Shown here: positions 34,601 through 49,600 of the stretch, piece by piece
How positions within the stretch are numbered: the stretch's first letter is position 1
How the letters are laid out: each line of letters starts with the position of its first letter
DNA from: Elephas maximus indicus
Taxonomy: Eukaryota > Chordata > Mammalia > Proboscidea > Elephantidae
DNA: 64,000 bases
Assembly: GCF_024166365.1 (NCBI RefSeq)
Contig: NC_064824.1
Location: 48,584,608 to 48,648,607, forward strand
Direction of reading: 5' to 3'
Notes under the pieces: generated by a model
What the model was told of the DNA's origin: nothing
Seen by the model: the letters and a program-made list of their open reading frames with translations, nothing else
The model's database searches: none
Position numbers and translations under genes: made by a program

Positions 34601-37600
34601 TTCATGTGAACCTTTGCAAAGTGCTGTTCACATAAAATGAAGCGTGTCGATATTTGGGGTTCTTTACACAAAATTGATCGTATATATTCTGTTTTTGTTT
34701 GGTTTTCTTTATGCAGCAGTGTTTGCTGTTTTAATTGTGTTGTTGTGGCTGCAAAAGTTGAGCTTTTTTCCACTGCATTATGTGAGATGCGTTGCAAGCA
34801 AATAACTTTCATTTCAGATTCGAGAATTTTAGAGCTATTAAAAACAGTAGGTCTTAAGCAGATGTAAGAAACGTGGCTTAATGTATATCATTAAAAGACA
34901 AATATTTGTTATCTAGAATTTCTTCTATTTTACTATACATTAGAGTGTATAGATTTAGTATTTTCATGTTAGCTCTTCTGGCTCTTGTAAACTTTGTATT
35001 TGTCACAGAAATATCTGTACATTAATATTTCTAGGCATATTGTTAAGAATTATCTTGATTTAAATATCTTGTTCGCAGCCTAATGAAATAATTTAATTAT
35101 TTGGGTTCTCAAATGAAAACTCAGTTTTCATTTGAGAAACAATTTTTTTTAAAGGTATATTTTATTGAAATTAGTAAGTGGAATATATTCATTTGGGTAG
35201 GTAATATGAAATAAGCTTACATAATTACCTTTTTTTTCTTTCAAGGTGCTTCCCCATACGGAGCCCCTGTAACTCCTCGGATGAACTTGAGTTCAAGTTT
35301 AGGTGGAATGGCCACAATCCCCTCCATTCAACTTTTGGGACTTGAAATGTTGCTTCATTTTTTGTTGGGTCCTGAAGTCTTGAGTTTTGCTAAGCAAAAC
35401 AAACTTGCCCTAAGTTTAGGTATTTCATCGTTTTTAAAATATTTTAGTTATTAAAACAGTCCATAACTCAATGCATTGGAGTAGGGAGAGATGCTGTTTT
35501 CCTCACAGCCAAAATGTTGTGTAATTGTGTACGGAATAAGTATAAATCTTTTTAGTGGAAAATATGCCAGACAATCTGAATTTTTGTTTTAAAAAGTTTA
35601 TTTCATAAAGCTTTTGTTTTGCATAATCATCTTTTATTCTCCCTCTCTTTTAGAGGCGCTCGAACATCCGTTAATCAGCAGCCCTTCTTTTTTTGGCAAA
35701 CATGCAAATACACTTATCACTGCTGTTCATGATAGCTTTGTTGCAGTTGGAAAAGATGCTTCTGGTAAATATGAGAAATTTTTTTACTATCTGTTTAGAC
35801 TTGTATTTGAAAAGAAAATAAGAATGTTGATATAAACGTATAGTACCACCTCTTGTCTGAATTGTGTTCTAAGAGCTTTATGTATATTCATTTAATGCTC
35901 ATCGCAATCCTCTGTCTTAGTCCATCTTATATATGAGGAAACCGAGCAACAGTGGAGTTAAATAACTTGTGCAGAGTCACGTAGTAAGTGATAGAGCTGT
36001 GATTCAAACCCATGTTCTGTGACTCCAGCATCTGTACCGAAACCCCTGTGTTCTGTAGCCTGTTAAATAATAAGGAAATGGAATTTCAGAAATGAAGTAG
36101 CTTGCTGTTTAAGTGGTTGGAAAATGAATCATACAGTTTATTACTAGTGGTCATCAGGTATCCTTGTAAACCTTCAATTGCTTTTCCTTGTGTCTAAAGT
36201 GGTAGAAGTTCTATACAAAAAATTCAGAAAATATAGATGAAGGAAAAGGAGAAAATAATTACCCTTAGTTACATGACCAAGTGTTAACATGTTACAATTC
36301 TTTTAAAAACCACAATTTCTGTAAATAAAAATGAGGTAGTAGTGTTTTATAAACTGATTACAGGAGAATTCTTAAATTACAAGGTATTGCTCTGTTTTTA
36401 TTTCTTTGGTGTGGGGAGGAAAGGGGAGGGCCTTTGTAGTGAGCTCTACTTCATTTCAAAAGCACTTTTATTTTGTTCGACAGATTCAGTTATCAATGCT
36501 GTTTGGAAGGAACTGATTAGCTTGGTGAAGTCAGTTATTGACTCAGGTAAGGAACCATAGAATAGCATTATTACATTAACCAAGTTTTTTTGCGTAGTAC
36601 CTAGTGAATTATTTTACTTTCATATATAAAATATATTTTAAAACCATTTTTTATAGTGTCATAGCTTACTTTTAATGTCTAAGCTTTCCAGACTTTAATT
36701 TACTTTAAGAGTTTATTGTTGGTTTAGTAAAAAAATTCTTTTCATAGCTTTTTAAAATTTATATTTTACCTCTAAAAATACATGTTTACAACTTCACACC
36801 CTCCTTTTGCTCTTCGGTAGGTAACAAAAAAGAGAAACCAGGTTCTGATGTTTTGACCCTCTTACTAAAATCTTTGGAAAGCGTAGTGAAGTCAGAAGTA
36901 CTTCCTGTATCGAAAACACTGGTAAGTGTAATACCTATGTGTTGAGCTTTAGAAGCCATATTTCAGAATCGAATTTGAAGATATTTGTACAGGTCAGGTT
37001 TCTGAAAGTTTTTTTTTTTTTACTATAGTAAGTATTTATCAGCAATTTAGCCCTTTACTAAGTGCCGTTCTATTGACTTTAGAGCTGTTTGAAATCTTAA
37101 GTAGTTCTAACAGCAACTACAAAGATCCTCAATGTGATAAGAAAAAGGATAAGCCATACGGAGAAAATGGGTAAAGAAGGTGAAACTTGAAGAAACACAA
37201 GTGTCCACTAATTATATCACGAGATTGTTGAGTAGCACTAATTGTTAGGTTGTGCATTGATTAAAAATATCTGGTGATAGTTTTTATGGCGCTTTTGCTT
37301 TTTAAATTAACACTCTTTAACCAAGATAATGAGTATTTTTAGAGTAGCAAGCTTCCCAAAATAAGCTGGCAAATGGAATAAACAATACCCTTAAATTCTT
37401 TTGGGGTCTGTTTTCTTTATATACCCTGACAATTGATTATGCTGTCTGGCAGGAGCTCTGGAGCAGACTTTATTGATTTAAGTATTGGCGCACATATTTA
37501 TTACCTGAATGAACTTGGGCAGTTTATTCTCTTTCTTTTATGTCTGGAATCTGTAACCATTACTGTTTCTTATGTAGGTGGAACAGGTATGATTACGAAG

Positions 37601-40600
37601 AGCTTGATTCTTGTGCGTAGTTGATGGAAATAAATTTGCTATCATTAGTATCATATCCAAAAGTCAGATTTTCTCAGGCCAAAGGAATTATGTATTTCTT
37701 ACATAGTTGATTGTTGAAAAGTGTACTACTATTTATATATTCTTTGTAAAGAGGGGATATAGTAGTAGTTGATTAGATGTGTTGAAACATGCAAAACTTG
37801 AGCCAAGCACAAAATGCGTGAGTTAATGTGCCGTCCATTATTAGAGTCTGTTTCCAATGAGAATATTTAAAAGCATGTTTTCACTGACAGAACTGATTTG
37901 TCATGTTGTTAGATGACTTAAGTTACATAGCTCAGGTTAATATGAGTATAGTATTTTTGGAGGGCAGTTCAGAAGGCTCCATCAGACTTGTTGAGTATAT
38001 GTTAGACCCAGCTTCTAGTTAGTAATCTTTTCAAATACTGATTGTATCTATGTGTATTGATGTGAAAACTCCGTAACAGTAAAATGAAGGTCAGTTGCAG
38101 AGTATCTAACAGTATATTATTAATGGTTTTAAAGCCTAACTCAGGAAGTTACAAGATATAAGGTCTCTGAAAATTTAGGAGATGCTCTTGAAAAATAGAT
38201 GTCAAACTGATAACATTGATTATTTCTGGAGATAAAGGCTGCTATTTTACTTTGTAAGCTAATGTGGATGTATTCACAGTAATATATAAACATTACTTGT
38301 AATAAATTGTTAAAATATATAGACTTTTACTAAGTATATTATTATTGTTATGACTAATTCTACTTTAAACCTTTTCTCTTTCGTAGGTCCTCATGGAAAT
38401 TACAATTAAAGGACTTCCTCACAAAGTGTTAGGTTCACCAGCATATCAGGTTGCTAATATGGATATTCTTAATGCAAGTATCTTAAATGTAATGGCATGA
38501 TTAGATCAGCAAAAAAAAAAAAAAATTTTTTTTTAATGGTATTTCTCTTTCTTAAGGAGAAATCTAAATTGAAAATTAAAATGAAAAAAAAAGTATAGGA
38601 CTTTAAATAATGTTGACCATGTTTAAAGGCGAAAACTAACAGATACAGAGAAATAATATGGTGTGTGAAAAATGAAAATATTTTCTAGATTAAGGTCTCC
38701 AGAGAAACGTTTTCTATTTGTATAATAGTGCTGGTTACTATTATTAATTTTGGAAGTTTTGAAATATTAACTTCGTCATGTGAAATGTATTTAAATATCT
38801 GCAGGAAATAGGTATTGTGGGTCCAGCAAGTTTTAAGTTAGCATTCTTTTTATGTCTAGAATCTCTAGTCATTACCCTGTTTCTCATGTAAGTGGAACAG
38901 GTATGATTATAAAGAACTTGATTTTTGTGTGTAGTTCATGGAAACAAATTTGCTATCGTTATTGTCATATACAAAAGTCAAATTTTCTCAGGCTAAAGGG
39001 ATTATATAGTTGATTGTAGAAAAAAGTGTACTACTATTTGTAATGAGAAGATTGCATCTTCTGCCTTCTTTCTTCAGGGAACACCTGCTTTGTTCTTAAT
39101 TCAGTTAATTTTCAACAGTAATCTTTTGGAATGTGGTATAACAAATGAAAGGTAAGTTTGTAACTTAAGCAAACTGTTCTTGCAGTTTATCTTGGGAAGG
39201 TTATTAGATAGTGAATGAGATTCTTTTTCTTTAGAGTTATGCACTATTGTTACACAACCCGTTGCTGTCGAGTCCATTCTGACTCATAATGACTCATAAA
39301 GAGTAGAACTGCCCTATAGAGTTTCCAAGGAGCGCCTGGTGGATTCGAACTACCAGTCTTTTGGTTAGCAGCCAAACTCTTAACCACTACAGCACCAGAG
39401 TTTCCATTGGCAATTGTTACACAAGTTTGTTTTTGTTCTTTAAATCAAACAGAGTAGGACTTGGAATTCATCACTCCTTGTTTCCTTATCAGTTATTTTT
39501 AAGGTTTTTGTTTGTCGTTCTGCAGAAAGTTCAGGTTAATGCATTGTTCAGTGTTTTTTTTTTTTTCAGGTTCTTTCTCAATCTGGAAACACTTGTAGGT
39601 TGTGTTCTTTCTGGTCCAACCTCCCCATTAGCTTTCAGTGACTCTGTTTTAAATGTTATTAATCAAAATGCAAAGCAGTTGGAAAACAAGGAACATCTCT
39701 GGAGAATGTGGAGTATTATTGTCAGCCCATTAACTGAATTGATTAATCAGGTATGAAATAAATCTGGTGCACATTTCTCCCTAAATTTAATTTTTTTTTT
39801 TTTTGGTGTCAGAGTACATGGGGTAAATGAATAGAAGACGACATCTAATATTTTTTTCTTGTGGGAATGGTAAATTTTTCTGTTGTTTGGATTAGTTGAT
39901 TTTTTTTCATTGCATTTCTGCTTTATTGTTCGAGAAAGTATAACTTAATCGAAACAAATCAGTTCCATTTTTCTCCAGTAGTGACTATAAAATTAGAAGA
40001 CTCACAGATGATACCTGATACATATAAATTTTCATATTTATGTCTTGGGTTCTTTCAGTAGTTGTCTAATGGGGAATAGTAATGGTCATCTTGACTAGAT
40101 TATGTATTCTCATGATCAAGTCATGCTAGTAATTACCTCAAAGCCATAGCATTCCCCGAAATTTAGGAATCTGTTGAGAGTTGACTAATGCTCAAATTGG
40201 AACATTTACAGAAGTGGCAATATTGGCAGGATATGAAGCACAAGTTCAGTCACTATTTGTGGTTCATCAGCTGCTTTATATCATTCAGTGGAAACATTTT
40301 GGGGCTGGTTCTGCTATAACTGAAATGAAATGAAATAATATATTAATAGCACAGCAGCTTTTCTCAAGCTTTCATACTATTTAACATAATCTTTTGGAGG
40401 AAAAAAAAAAAAGCTTACTTTCCTAAATATATTGCATTCCTAAATGCTTGAAGGATAGCAGAGGCTCTTTTTATAAGCCCTTGCATGAATGCTACCCTGT
40501 ATGTACAGTAAAAGATTTTGGAGTTGTCTCCGGGTTTCTTTTTAGAACTTAAACATAATTAAGATATGTTACTACCTAGCACTAGAATTAGATGGTAATT

Positions 40601-43600
40601 TGTCTAACTTCATTACTTTTCTTATTTCAGACTAATGAAGTGAATCAAGGTGATGCCTTAGAACATAATTTTAGTGCCATCTATGGTGCACTGATTTTAC
40701 CAGTAAAGCATATTTTTTCAGTACAGAAATTTCCAATGGTAAGGCAGTGTCAATTTATTTTTGAGGAATTTGCGTTGCTTCTGAGAACTTTATTTCACCC
40801 TTTATAATGAGTTCCTATATTGGTTTTTCTTAAAATAGCACTTCTTATGACTGAGTTATTGGCTTAGGGATAGGAAAATGATGAAAGAAGAAAGAAGTTC
40901 CTTTTGACTTTCTTGATAACTGCTGGTATTTCAGCATTATTACAGTTTTTCAGTTAAAACTGTTTGTGGGGGGATTGTCACTACCCTAGCCTCTTCTATG
41001 ACACATAAAATGTTACGGTGTTTTCGGAAACATTAATGATGTCTTCTGGTAGGCGTTTGATACATAGGTATACTATGCTTTAATTTTTTTTTTATTGTTA
41101 GGCCACCATGAAAAGCTTACTTAGAACTTGGTCAGAATTATATCGAGCATTTGCCCGCTGTGCTGCTTTGGTGGTGACTGCAGAAGAGAATTTGTGCTGT
41201 GAGGAACTTTCTTCCAAGATACTGTCCAGTTTGAATGATGAAGGCCTTTCAGTGAGTTCTGTCTCAATACTGACCTTTTTGTATTTAAGGGAATTTTTTT
41301 TTAAAATAAATGATAACACTTGGGAAATGTCATTTACTAGTGCTTTTAATTTATAAGTGATTTAGTGTCTTAGTTATATACTGCTACTGTAATACAAATA
41401 CCACAAATTGGGTGGCTTTAAAGAACAGAAGTTTCTTTCCTCGCAGTAGTGGAGGCTGGAAGTCCAAATGCAGGGGTCTCAGCTGTATAGATTCTTTCCT
41501 TGTCAGTAGCCTAAGTCATTCCTTGGCATTGCTTGGCTTGTAGATAATCCTCCCATGGCATCTGTCTTCTGTTTTGCATGTCTCTGTCTTTTCTGCTCTT
41601 TTATAACTCAGAAGTGATTAGGTGTAGGACCCACCTTAGGTGCCCTGCTGGCACAGCAGTTAAGAGCTTGACTGCTAACCAGAGGGTCGGCAGTTCAAAT
41701 CCACCAGCCGCTCCTTGGATAACCCATGGGGCAGTTCTACTCTGTCCTTTAGAGTCGTTATGAGTTAGAATCAACTCAACAACAAGAACAGGTTACTAGG
41801 TATGATCTAATTGATTAATTAAAGGAAAATCCTGTTTCCAAACAAGATCACATCCACAGATACGGGGGCCAGGAATTCATTACATTGTGGGGGGGGGGCG
41901 GGGGAGACACAATTCAAGCTGTGATACTAAGTTAATGTAGAAAAAAATACAGCTTCCTGTAATAGTTTTGCACCTGAGCACCCTGGGTCTGTGTTTTCAG
42001 GACCATTAACAGTGAGGCTCTTTTACTACTTTAATTATCGTGCACCAGCTTGTACTGTGCCATTCTAGATTAATAATACAAGGCCCTTGCTATCGTGGAC
42101 CTGTGCTCTTATATCTGTCTGTTAGTTCTTTTATGTGTAACTTTTCTTCATTCCTTGAAAAAAAAAAAAAATGTGTTAATGTAATCTTGAATTTTCTTCT
42201 AGTAAAAGATTCTCTTGCCCTAAGGTAAAATTTATTCTCGAAATTTCCCCCTGGTACATTAGTTGACTTTGTTGCAGGTATTTTTGTTTTAATTATAAAA
42301 GTAACACTGGTTTGTAATAAGAAAAAATCAATCCCCTTGAAAGTTTGGGGATTAAAAATGTAGATCCCTATCCACTTCTCCCTTCAATAAAAAGGCGACT
42401 ACTGTTCGCTATGAGTCAGAATCAACTCCATGGCAGTGGTTTACTGTCAACAGTATTGTGTGTATCATTCTAGAACAGACCTTTGTATTTATACATTTAA
42501 CGTACATATTAAAACTTGCAAGTGTGTGCAAATACAGTGTTCTTCCCAATGAAATCCTATTTGTTACTCTGAAGCATGCTTTTCTATAAAATACTGTCTT
42601 GACTTTCTTTGCCAGTCAGTCCATATAGCTCTATTGTTTGTTTCAGCTGCTACCTGTTACGTAGTATTCGGTAGTATGACTGTACCATAATTTGGAACTG
42701 TTTGTTTTTAGGACATTTTGGTTGTTTCCAGTTATTTACTATTGCAAATAAAATTGTGATAAGCATCCTGATACTTGTCTTCACATACAAGCCTTTTTTT
42801 TCCTATGGGTATTACTGGTATAGGATTTATTGTGCTTGTTTCGTCTACATCTTCCGTAATCCTGGCACAGATTTTAATCTGAGGAATAAAAGAAAGTAAA
42901 AATATATTTTGTTAACTTACTGTAAAGATTCAGACAACATTTTTCTGTTGTATAGATCAAAATGTACAGGTTCCCTTTCCCACGTACCTCTGTTCTCGCC
43001 AGTGGTAACCACTATCAGTAGCTAGATAGTTATCTTTTCAGAATCTTTTTTTAGTGCATTTGTATGTACTCCCTCTTTTTAAAACGTAAGCACAATTCCG
43101 ATTATTGTATTTTGATAGTACAGTGACGTTTAAAAAATAGAGATAAGATCTTGTCGTTCTTAAAACTCCTGTAGCTCTTAACTGCATTTGCAATAAAATC
43201 CAAACTGCTGCAGTTGCCTATGAGATGCCTGAATGAAGTCTCTTAACGATTCCTTCTTCAACAGGGACTTCCTGAGCAGTTTTTATCTTAACTGTTGTTG
43301 TTAGATGTCATCGAGTCGGTTCCGACTCACAGCGACCCTGTGCCCAACAAAACGAAACACTGCTCGGTCCTGCACCATCCTTAAAATCGTTGTTATGCTT
43401 GAGCTCATTGTTGCAGCCACTGTGTCAGTCCACCTCATTGAGGGTCTTCCTCTTTTCCTCTGACCCTGTACTCTGCCAAGAATGATGTCCTTCTCCAGGG
43501 ACTGATCCCTCCTGACAACATGTCCAAAGTATGTAAGACGCAGTCTCGCCATCCTTGCTTCTAAGGAGCATTCTGGTTGTACTTTTCTAAGACAGATTTG

Positions 43601-46600
43601 TTCGTTCTTTGGCAGTCCATGGTATATTCAGTATTCTTCGCCAGCACCACAATTCAAAGGCGTCAACTATTCTTCAGTCTTTCTTATTCATTGTCCACCT
43701 TTCACATGCATATGATGCAATTGAAAATACCATGGCTTGGGTGAGGCACCGTAGTCTTCAGGGTGACATGTTCGCTCTTCAACACTTTGAAGAGGTCCTT
43801 TGCAGCAGATTTGCCCGATGCAACGCGTCTTTTGATTTCTTGACTGCTGCTTCCGTGGCTGTTGATTGTGGATCCAAGTGAAATGAAATCCTTGACGACT
43901 TTAATCTTATCTCCGTTTATCATGATGTTGCTCATTGGTCCAGTTGTGAGGATTTTTGTTTTCTTCATGTTGGTGTAATCCGTACTGAAGGCTGTGGTCT
44001 TTGATCTTCATTAGTAAGTGCTTCAAGTCCTCTTCACTTTCAGCAAGCAAGGTTGTGTCATCTGCATAACGCAGGTTGTTAATGAGTCTTCCTCCAATCC
44101 TGATGCCCCATTCTTCTTCATATAGTCCAGCTTCTTGTATTATTTCTTCAGCATACAGATTAAATAGGTATGGTGAAAGGATACAACCCTGCCGCACACC
44201 CTTCCTGACTTTAAACCAATCAGTATCCCCTTGTTTTGTCCGAACAACTGCCTCTTGATCTGTGTAAAGGTTCCTCGTGAGCACAATTAAATGTTCTGGA
44301 ATTCCCATTCTTCGCAGTGTTGTCCATAGTTTGTTATGATCCACACAGTCAAATGCCTTTGCATAATCAATAAAACACAGGTGAACATCCTTCTGGTATT
44401 CTCTGCTTTCAGCCAGGATCCGACTGACATCAGCAATGGTATCCCTGGTTCCATGTCCTCTTCTGAAACTGGCCTGAATTTCTGGCAGTTCCATTTTGAT
44501 ATACTGCTGCAGCCATTTCTGAATGATCTTCAGCAGAATTTTGCTTGTGTGTGATATTAATGATATTGTTCTATAATTTCCACATTCGGTTGGATCACCT
44601 TTCTTGCGACTAGGCATAAATATGGATCGCTTCCAGTCAGTTGGCCAGGAAGCTGTCTTCCATATTCCTTGGCATAGATGAGTGAGCACCTCCAGTGCTG
44701 CATCTGTTTGTTGAAACATCTCAATTGATACTCCATCAATTCCTGGAGCCTTGTTTTTCACCAGTGCCTTCGGAGCAGCTTGGACTTCTTCCTTCAGTAC
44801 CATCAGTTCCTGATCATATGCCATCTCTTGAAGTGGTTGAATATCGACTAATTCTTTTTGGTATAATGAGTCTGTGTATTCCTTCCATCATCTTTTCATG
44901 CCTCCTGCATCATTTAATATTTTCCCCATGGAATCCTTCACTGTTGGCAACTCGAGGCTTGAATTTTTTCTTCAGTTCTTTCAGCTTGAGTAACGCTGAG
45001 CGTGTTCTTCCCTTTTGGTTTTCCATCTCCAGCTCTTTGCACATTAAATTATAGTACTTGATTTTGTCTTCTCAAGAGGCCCTTTCTTTTATTTCATCAA
45101 TTCTTCCTTTTGCTTTAGCTGTCTGACGCTCAAGAGCAAGTTTTAGAGTCTCCTCTGACATCCACCTTGGTCTTTTTTTTCTTTCCTGTCTTTTCAGTGA
45201 CCTCTTGTTTTCTTCATGAATGATGTCCTTGATGTCATCCCACAACTCATCTGGTCTTCGGTCACTACTGTCCAATGCGTCAGATCTGTTCTTGAGATGG
45301 TCTCTAAATTCAGGTGGGATATACTCAAGGTCATATTTTGGCTCTCGTGGACTTGCTCTGATTTTCTGCAGTTTTAGCTTGAACTTGCATATGAGCAATT
45401 GGTGGTCTGTTCCACAGTCAGCCCCTGGCCTTGTTCTGACTGATGATATTGAGCTTTTTCATCGTCTCTTTCCACGGTTGTAGTCAGTTTGATTTCTGTG
45501 TGTTCCATCTGGCGAGGTCCACGTGTACAGGCGCCGTTTATGTTGGTGTAAGAAGGTATTTGCAATTAGGAAGTCGTTGGTCTTGCAAAATTCTATCATT
45601 CGATCTCTGGCATTGTTTCTATCACCAAGGCCATATTTTCCAACTACTGATCCTTCTTTGTTTCCAACTTTCGCATTCCAGTCACCAGTAATTATCAATG
45701 CATCTTGATTGCATGTTCGATCAATTTCAGGCTGCAGCAGCTGATAAAAATCTTCTATTCATCTTTGGCCCTAGTGGTTGGTGTGTAAATTTGAATAATA
45801 GTCGTATTAACTGGATATTATCCAGTCACTCATAGCGCTGTACTTCAGGATAGATCTTGAAACATTCTTTTTAATGATGAATGCAACACCGTTCCTCTTC
45901 GAGTTGTCATTCCCAGCATAGTAGACTATATGATTGTCCGATTCAAAATGACCAATACCAGTCCATGTCCTAATGCCTAGGATATTGATGTTTATGCATT
46001 CCATTTCATTTTTGACAATTTCCAGTTTTCCTAGATTCATACTTCGTACATTCCCGGTTCCGATTATTCATGGATGTTTGCAGCTGTTTCTTCTCATTTT
46101 GAGTCATGCCACATCAGCAAATGAAGGTCCCGAAAGCTTTACTCTATCCACGTCATTAAGGTCGACTCTACTTTGCGGAGGCAGCTCTTCCCCAGTCATC
46201 TTTCGAGTGCCTTCCAACCTGGGGGGCTCATCTTCCAGCACTATATCAGACAATGTTCCGCTGCTGTTCATAAGGTTTTCACTGGCTAATGCTTTTCCGA
46301 AGTAGACTGCTGGGTCCTTCTTCCTAGTCTGTCTTAGTCTGGAAGCTCAGCTGAAACCTGTCCTCCATGGGTGACCCTGCTGGTATCTGAATACTGGTGG
46401 CATAGCTTTCAGCATCACAGCAACACACAAGCCCCCCCAGTACAACAAACTGACAGACATGTGGGGGTTTTATCTAATGAGGCTTGTTAATTTCTGTCAT
46501 AACAACTTGTTTCCTTTTTGACACTTACCTCAAAATTACTTATTTGTATACTTCATTGTTACTTCGCCTCCACTCTTACGAGGTTAGAGACCTTGTCTTT

Positions 46601-49600
46601 CTTGATGGTATATATCCCTGACTTCTGTCTAAACAAAGACAGTAGATAAATAGTTTGTTGAATGCTTTTTTAACTGGTAGGGAGAGTTTGACCCTTAATT
46701 TTAATCTTTAAAAATTTTCTTTGCTCAATTTGCACCTTTGTTCCCTTTCAGAAGAAATTGAGTCTTGTCCAGTTCTGTAAAATGTCTTGTTGAGATTTTG
46801 CTCAGCATTGATTGCACTGAATTCATAGATTAGTTTGGAGAAGAATTTACACTTTTAAAATATTGAATGTGTTCATGTATTTAGGTCTTCTAAAATTAAT
46901 CTCAGTTGCATGGTTTTTGTTAGTTTTTAAGCTATTGTTTTTGGATACTATAAACAGGTTTCTCCCCTCATGCAGTTTCTACTTGGTTGTTGCTAGAGGT
47001 TATAAAATGTATTGCTAATGTATTTCCTTATATTGAACCAGTCTTGTGTTCTTGGGATACCCTTCTTAGTCAGTGATATCCTTTTTTAGAACACTGTAGG
47101 ATTAAGGTTTTAAATATTTGGCATATATGTTCATTAGTGAGATTTTCCAGTTTTAATAGTGCAGTAATCGTAACCTCTTAGAATGATTTAGTAAGTGTAA
47201 CTTTTCCTGTGTTCTCTGCCAATTTAAATAGTGTAAGAAAAATGTCGTATCTGTACTTAATATTGCCCTTTTTTGTTCTTAAGTCTTATTCCTGTTTTAT
47301 TGGTCAGACTAGAGTTGCTAATCAAAGACTAGTCTATTTTAAGTCTTTAAAAGAACCAGCATTTCATTTTATTTTATTGATCATCACTGCAGCTGTTTAT
47401 TTTTCTTTGTCATTACTTAGATGCAGGTATGGATAACCCAGTTATAGCAAGTTGTGCTTTTTTACTTCTCTGAAGTGCACAATTTCACCACTTCAAAGTG
47501 ACATTGATTGAAGATATGGTAAAGCTGATGTGAAATTATGCATTTCAGATTGGTAAGAAAACACAATTAAGCCTGTGTGTACCTTGCTTCCTGGTTAATC
47601 TGCCTGTGCTTATGTGCATTGACACTTTTTGTTTCTGTTGTTTTCTGGGTTCTTATTCTAGCTTAAGTGTGAAAGTCTAGGGTTTTTGTTTGTTATTTTA
47701 TCTTTTCCAAACTATGCACTCAGACTAGTATTCTAATGATAATCATGTAGAATATTTATTTTGGTGTGTTTTGTTTTAGCACCAGGCAATTTAGAAGGGT
47801 GCTTTTTAATTGAAGAGACTAGTTTTAGTGACTTTTCTGTCATTAATTTCTGGTTATATTGTTTTATGATAATACACATTGTATGTATTAGGATTCTTTG
47901 TATGATTTTTAATTTTGAAATTTGTTCTCTACATTATAATTCCTTATGGTAGTTTTATATTGGTAAGTTTCTGGGAGCAGTAAAGTGTTTCCTTGATTGT
48001 AAATTTGATGAATTTTAGCATGCTTACTGCATATTTTGATGATACATTGTCATACATAAAGATTGATCACTATTAAGTCTTCAAATTTGACAGAAGAATA
48101 TAAGTTTAAAGAGTAGTATTTGGAAAAAAATAGGATGCATAATGTTGAAAACATGAGGAAAAAACTAAATTATAGTAAGTGAAGAGAACAACAACAACAA
48201 AGATGTTGAGGATAAGAACATGGTTACTTTTGAACTGGTAGAATTCAAGAAAAAGGTGATAGTAAGGGACATTATGCTACCATGAAACTACTAAGGTCAG
48301 TAAATAGAACACTGCCAGTGCTCAGAAGCAAGAGCCCTTGGCATTTTGAATCACAACACGCTCTTCCCATAGAGAGAACCACTATCCTGACTTTTTTTGA
48401 TAATAATTTGTGTTTTCCTTTGTATTTTTATTACATGTGCATACACATAGTATACATTTGTTTAGCTTTGCTCCTTTTTTGAATTTTATATGAATAATAC
48501 CATACTGGGTGTCTTTTGGTTCATTGTTAGGGTTGGAAGAGTCATCCATGTTGTGTTCAGCCGTGTTCATTTTCATTGTTTTATAGCATTCCATTGTATC
48601 AATTTAAGATTTTCTTTTTATGTATCTTTATTTTTACGTTTCTGGGTCTTACGTAGCATATAGTACGGGAATTTGTGTTTTAGTAAGTATATTTAGCCCT
48701 TTCATATATAGTAAGAAATACAGTATATGGTCTTATTCTTGACATCTTGTTTCTGTTTTGTTTTAGTTTTCTCTTTACTTATAAATCCAGTTACTTTTTT
48801 AATCATTTATTTTTGTTGTTATTGAAACCCCAGCAAAAACATACACCCATTCAAGTTTCTACATGTACATTTCAGTGACATCAATCACATTCAAGTTGTG
48901 CAACCATTCTCACACCCTCCTTTTCAGAGTTGTTCCTCCCCCATGAACATAAACTCACTGCCCCCTAAGGTTCCTATCTAATCTTTCAGGTTACTGTAGT
49001 CAGTTTGATCCCTTGTAGCTTGATCTTAAAAGGGCATTGTGCTCAAGGCAGAAATTCTTTACTAGTTAAGCTAAACTACTGTTTGGTTTTAAGAAGATTT
49101 CAGGGAATGTTTTTGTTTTAATGTTTAAAGATTGTCTTAGGGCAGTAGTTTCAGGGGTTCATCCATCCTCCATGGTTCCAAAAAGTCTGAGAATACGGAA
49201 TTCTGTTCTTCATTTTTCCCCTTTTTGATCAGGATTCTTCTGTAGAGTTGTCGATTAAGATGTTCAGTAATGGTAGCCAGGCACATCCAGTTTTTCTGGT
49301 CTCATGGCAAAGGAGACAGTTTTTATCAGTCAAGTTTTCTTCTAGTGTTTTTGACATGTTTATATATGTAGGCAAACATGTTTTTTTCCCCAACTACTAC
49401 TCTTAAGAATTTGAACTTAAATTTTTCTGTCAGTTTTCAAGAGTTAAATATCCATGACGTTGTACTTTAAGAAGTGAAGACCTTGGCATGAGTTCACTTC
49501 CCCACAAATTTTTCCCTGCCTTGTCACTTTCCAGGTTTTATTGAAAAGATTTGAATTTTAGTTTCAGTTACTATATTGTTATATAGGATGTATAAAGTCT

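Noticed and set aside
37433-37624. Open frame in intron 15 as an alternative RIF1 exon
   Set aside because: It overlaps the local direct repeat, has no RIF1 homology and would insert after a well-supported junction.
44076-45691. Plus-strand open frames of 60-119 codons
   Set aside because: They are shadows of the antisense RTE coding region.
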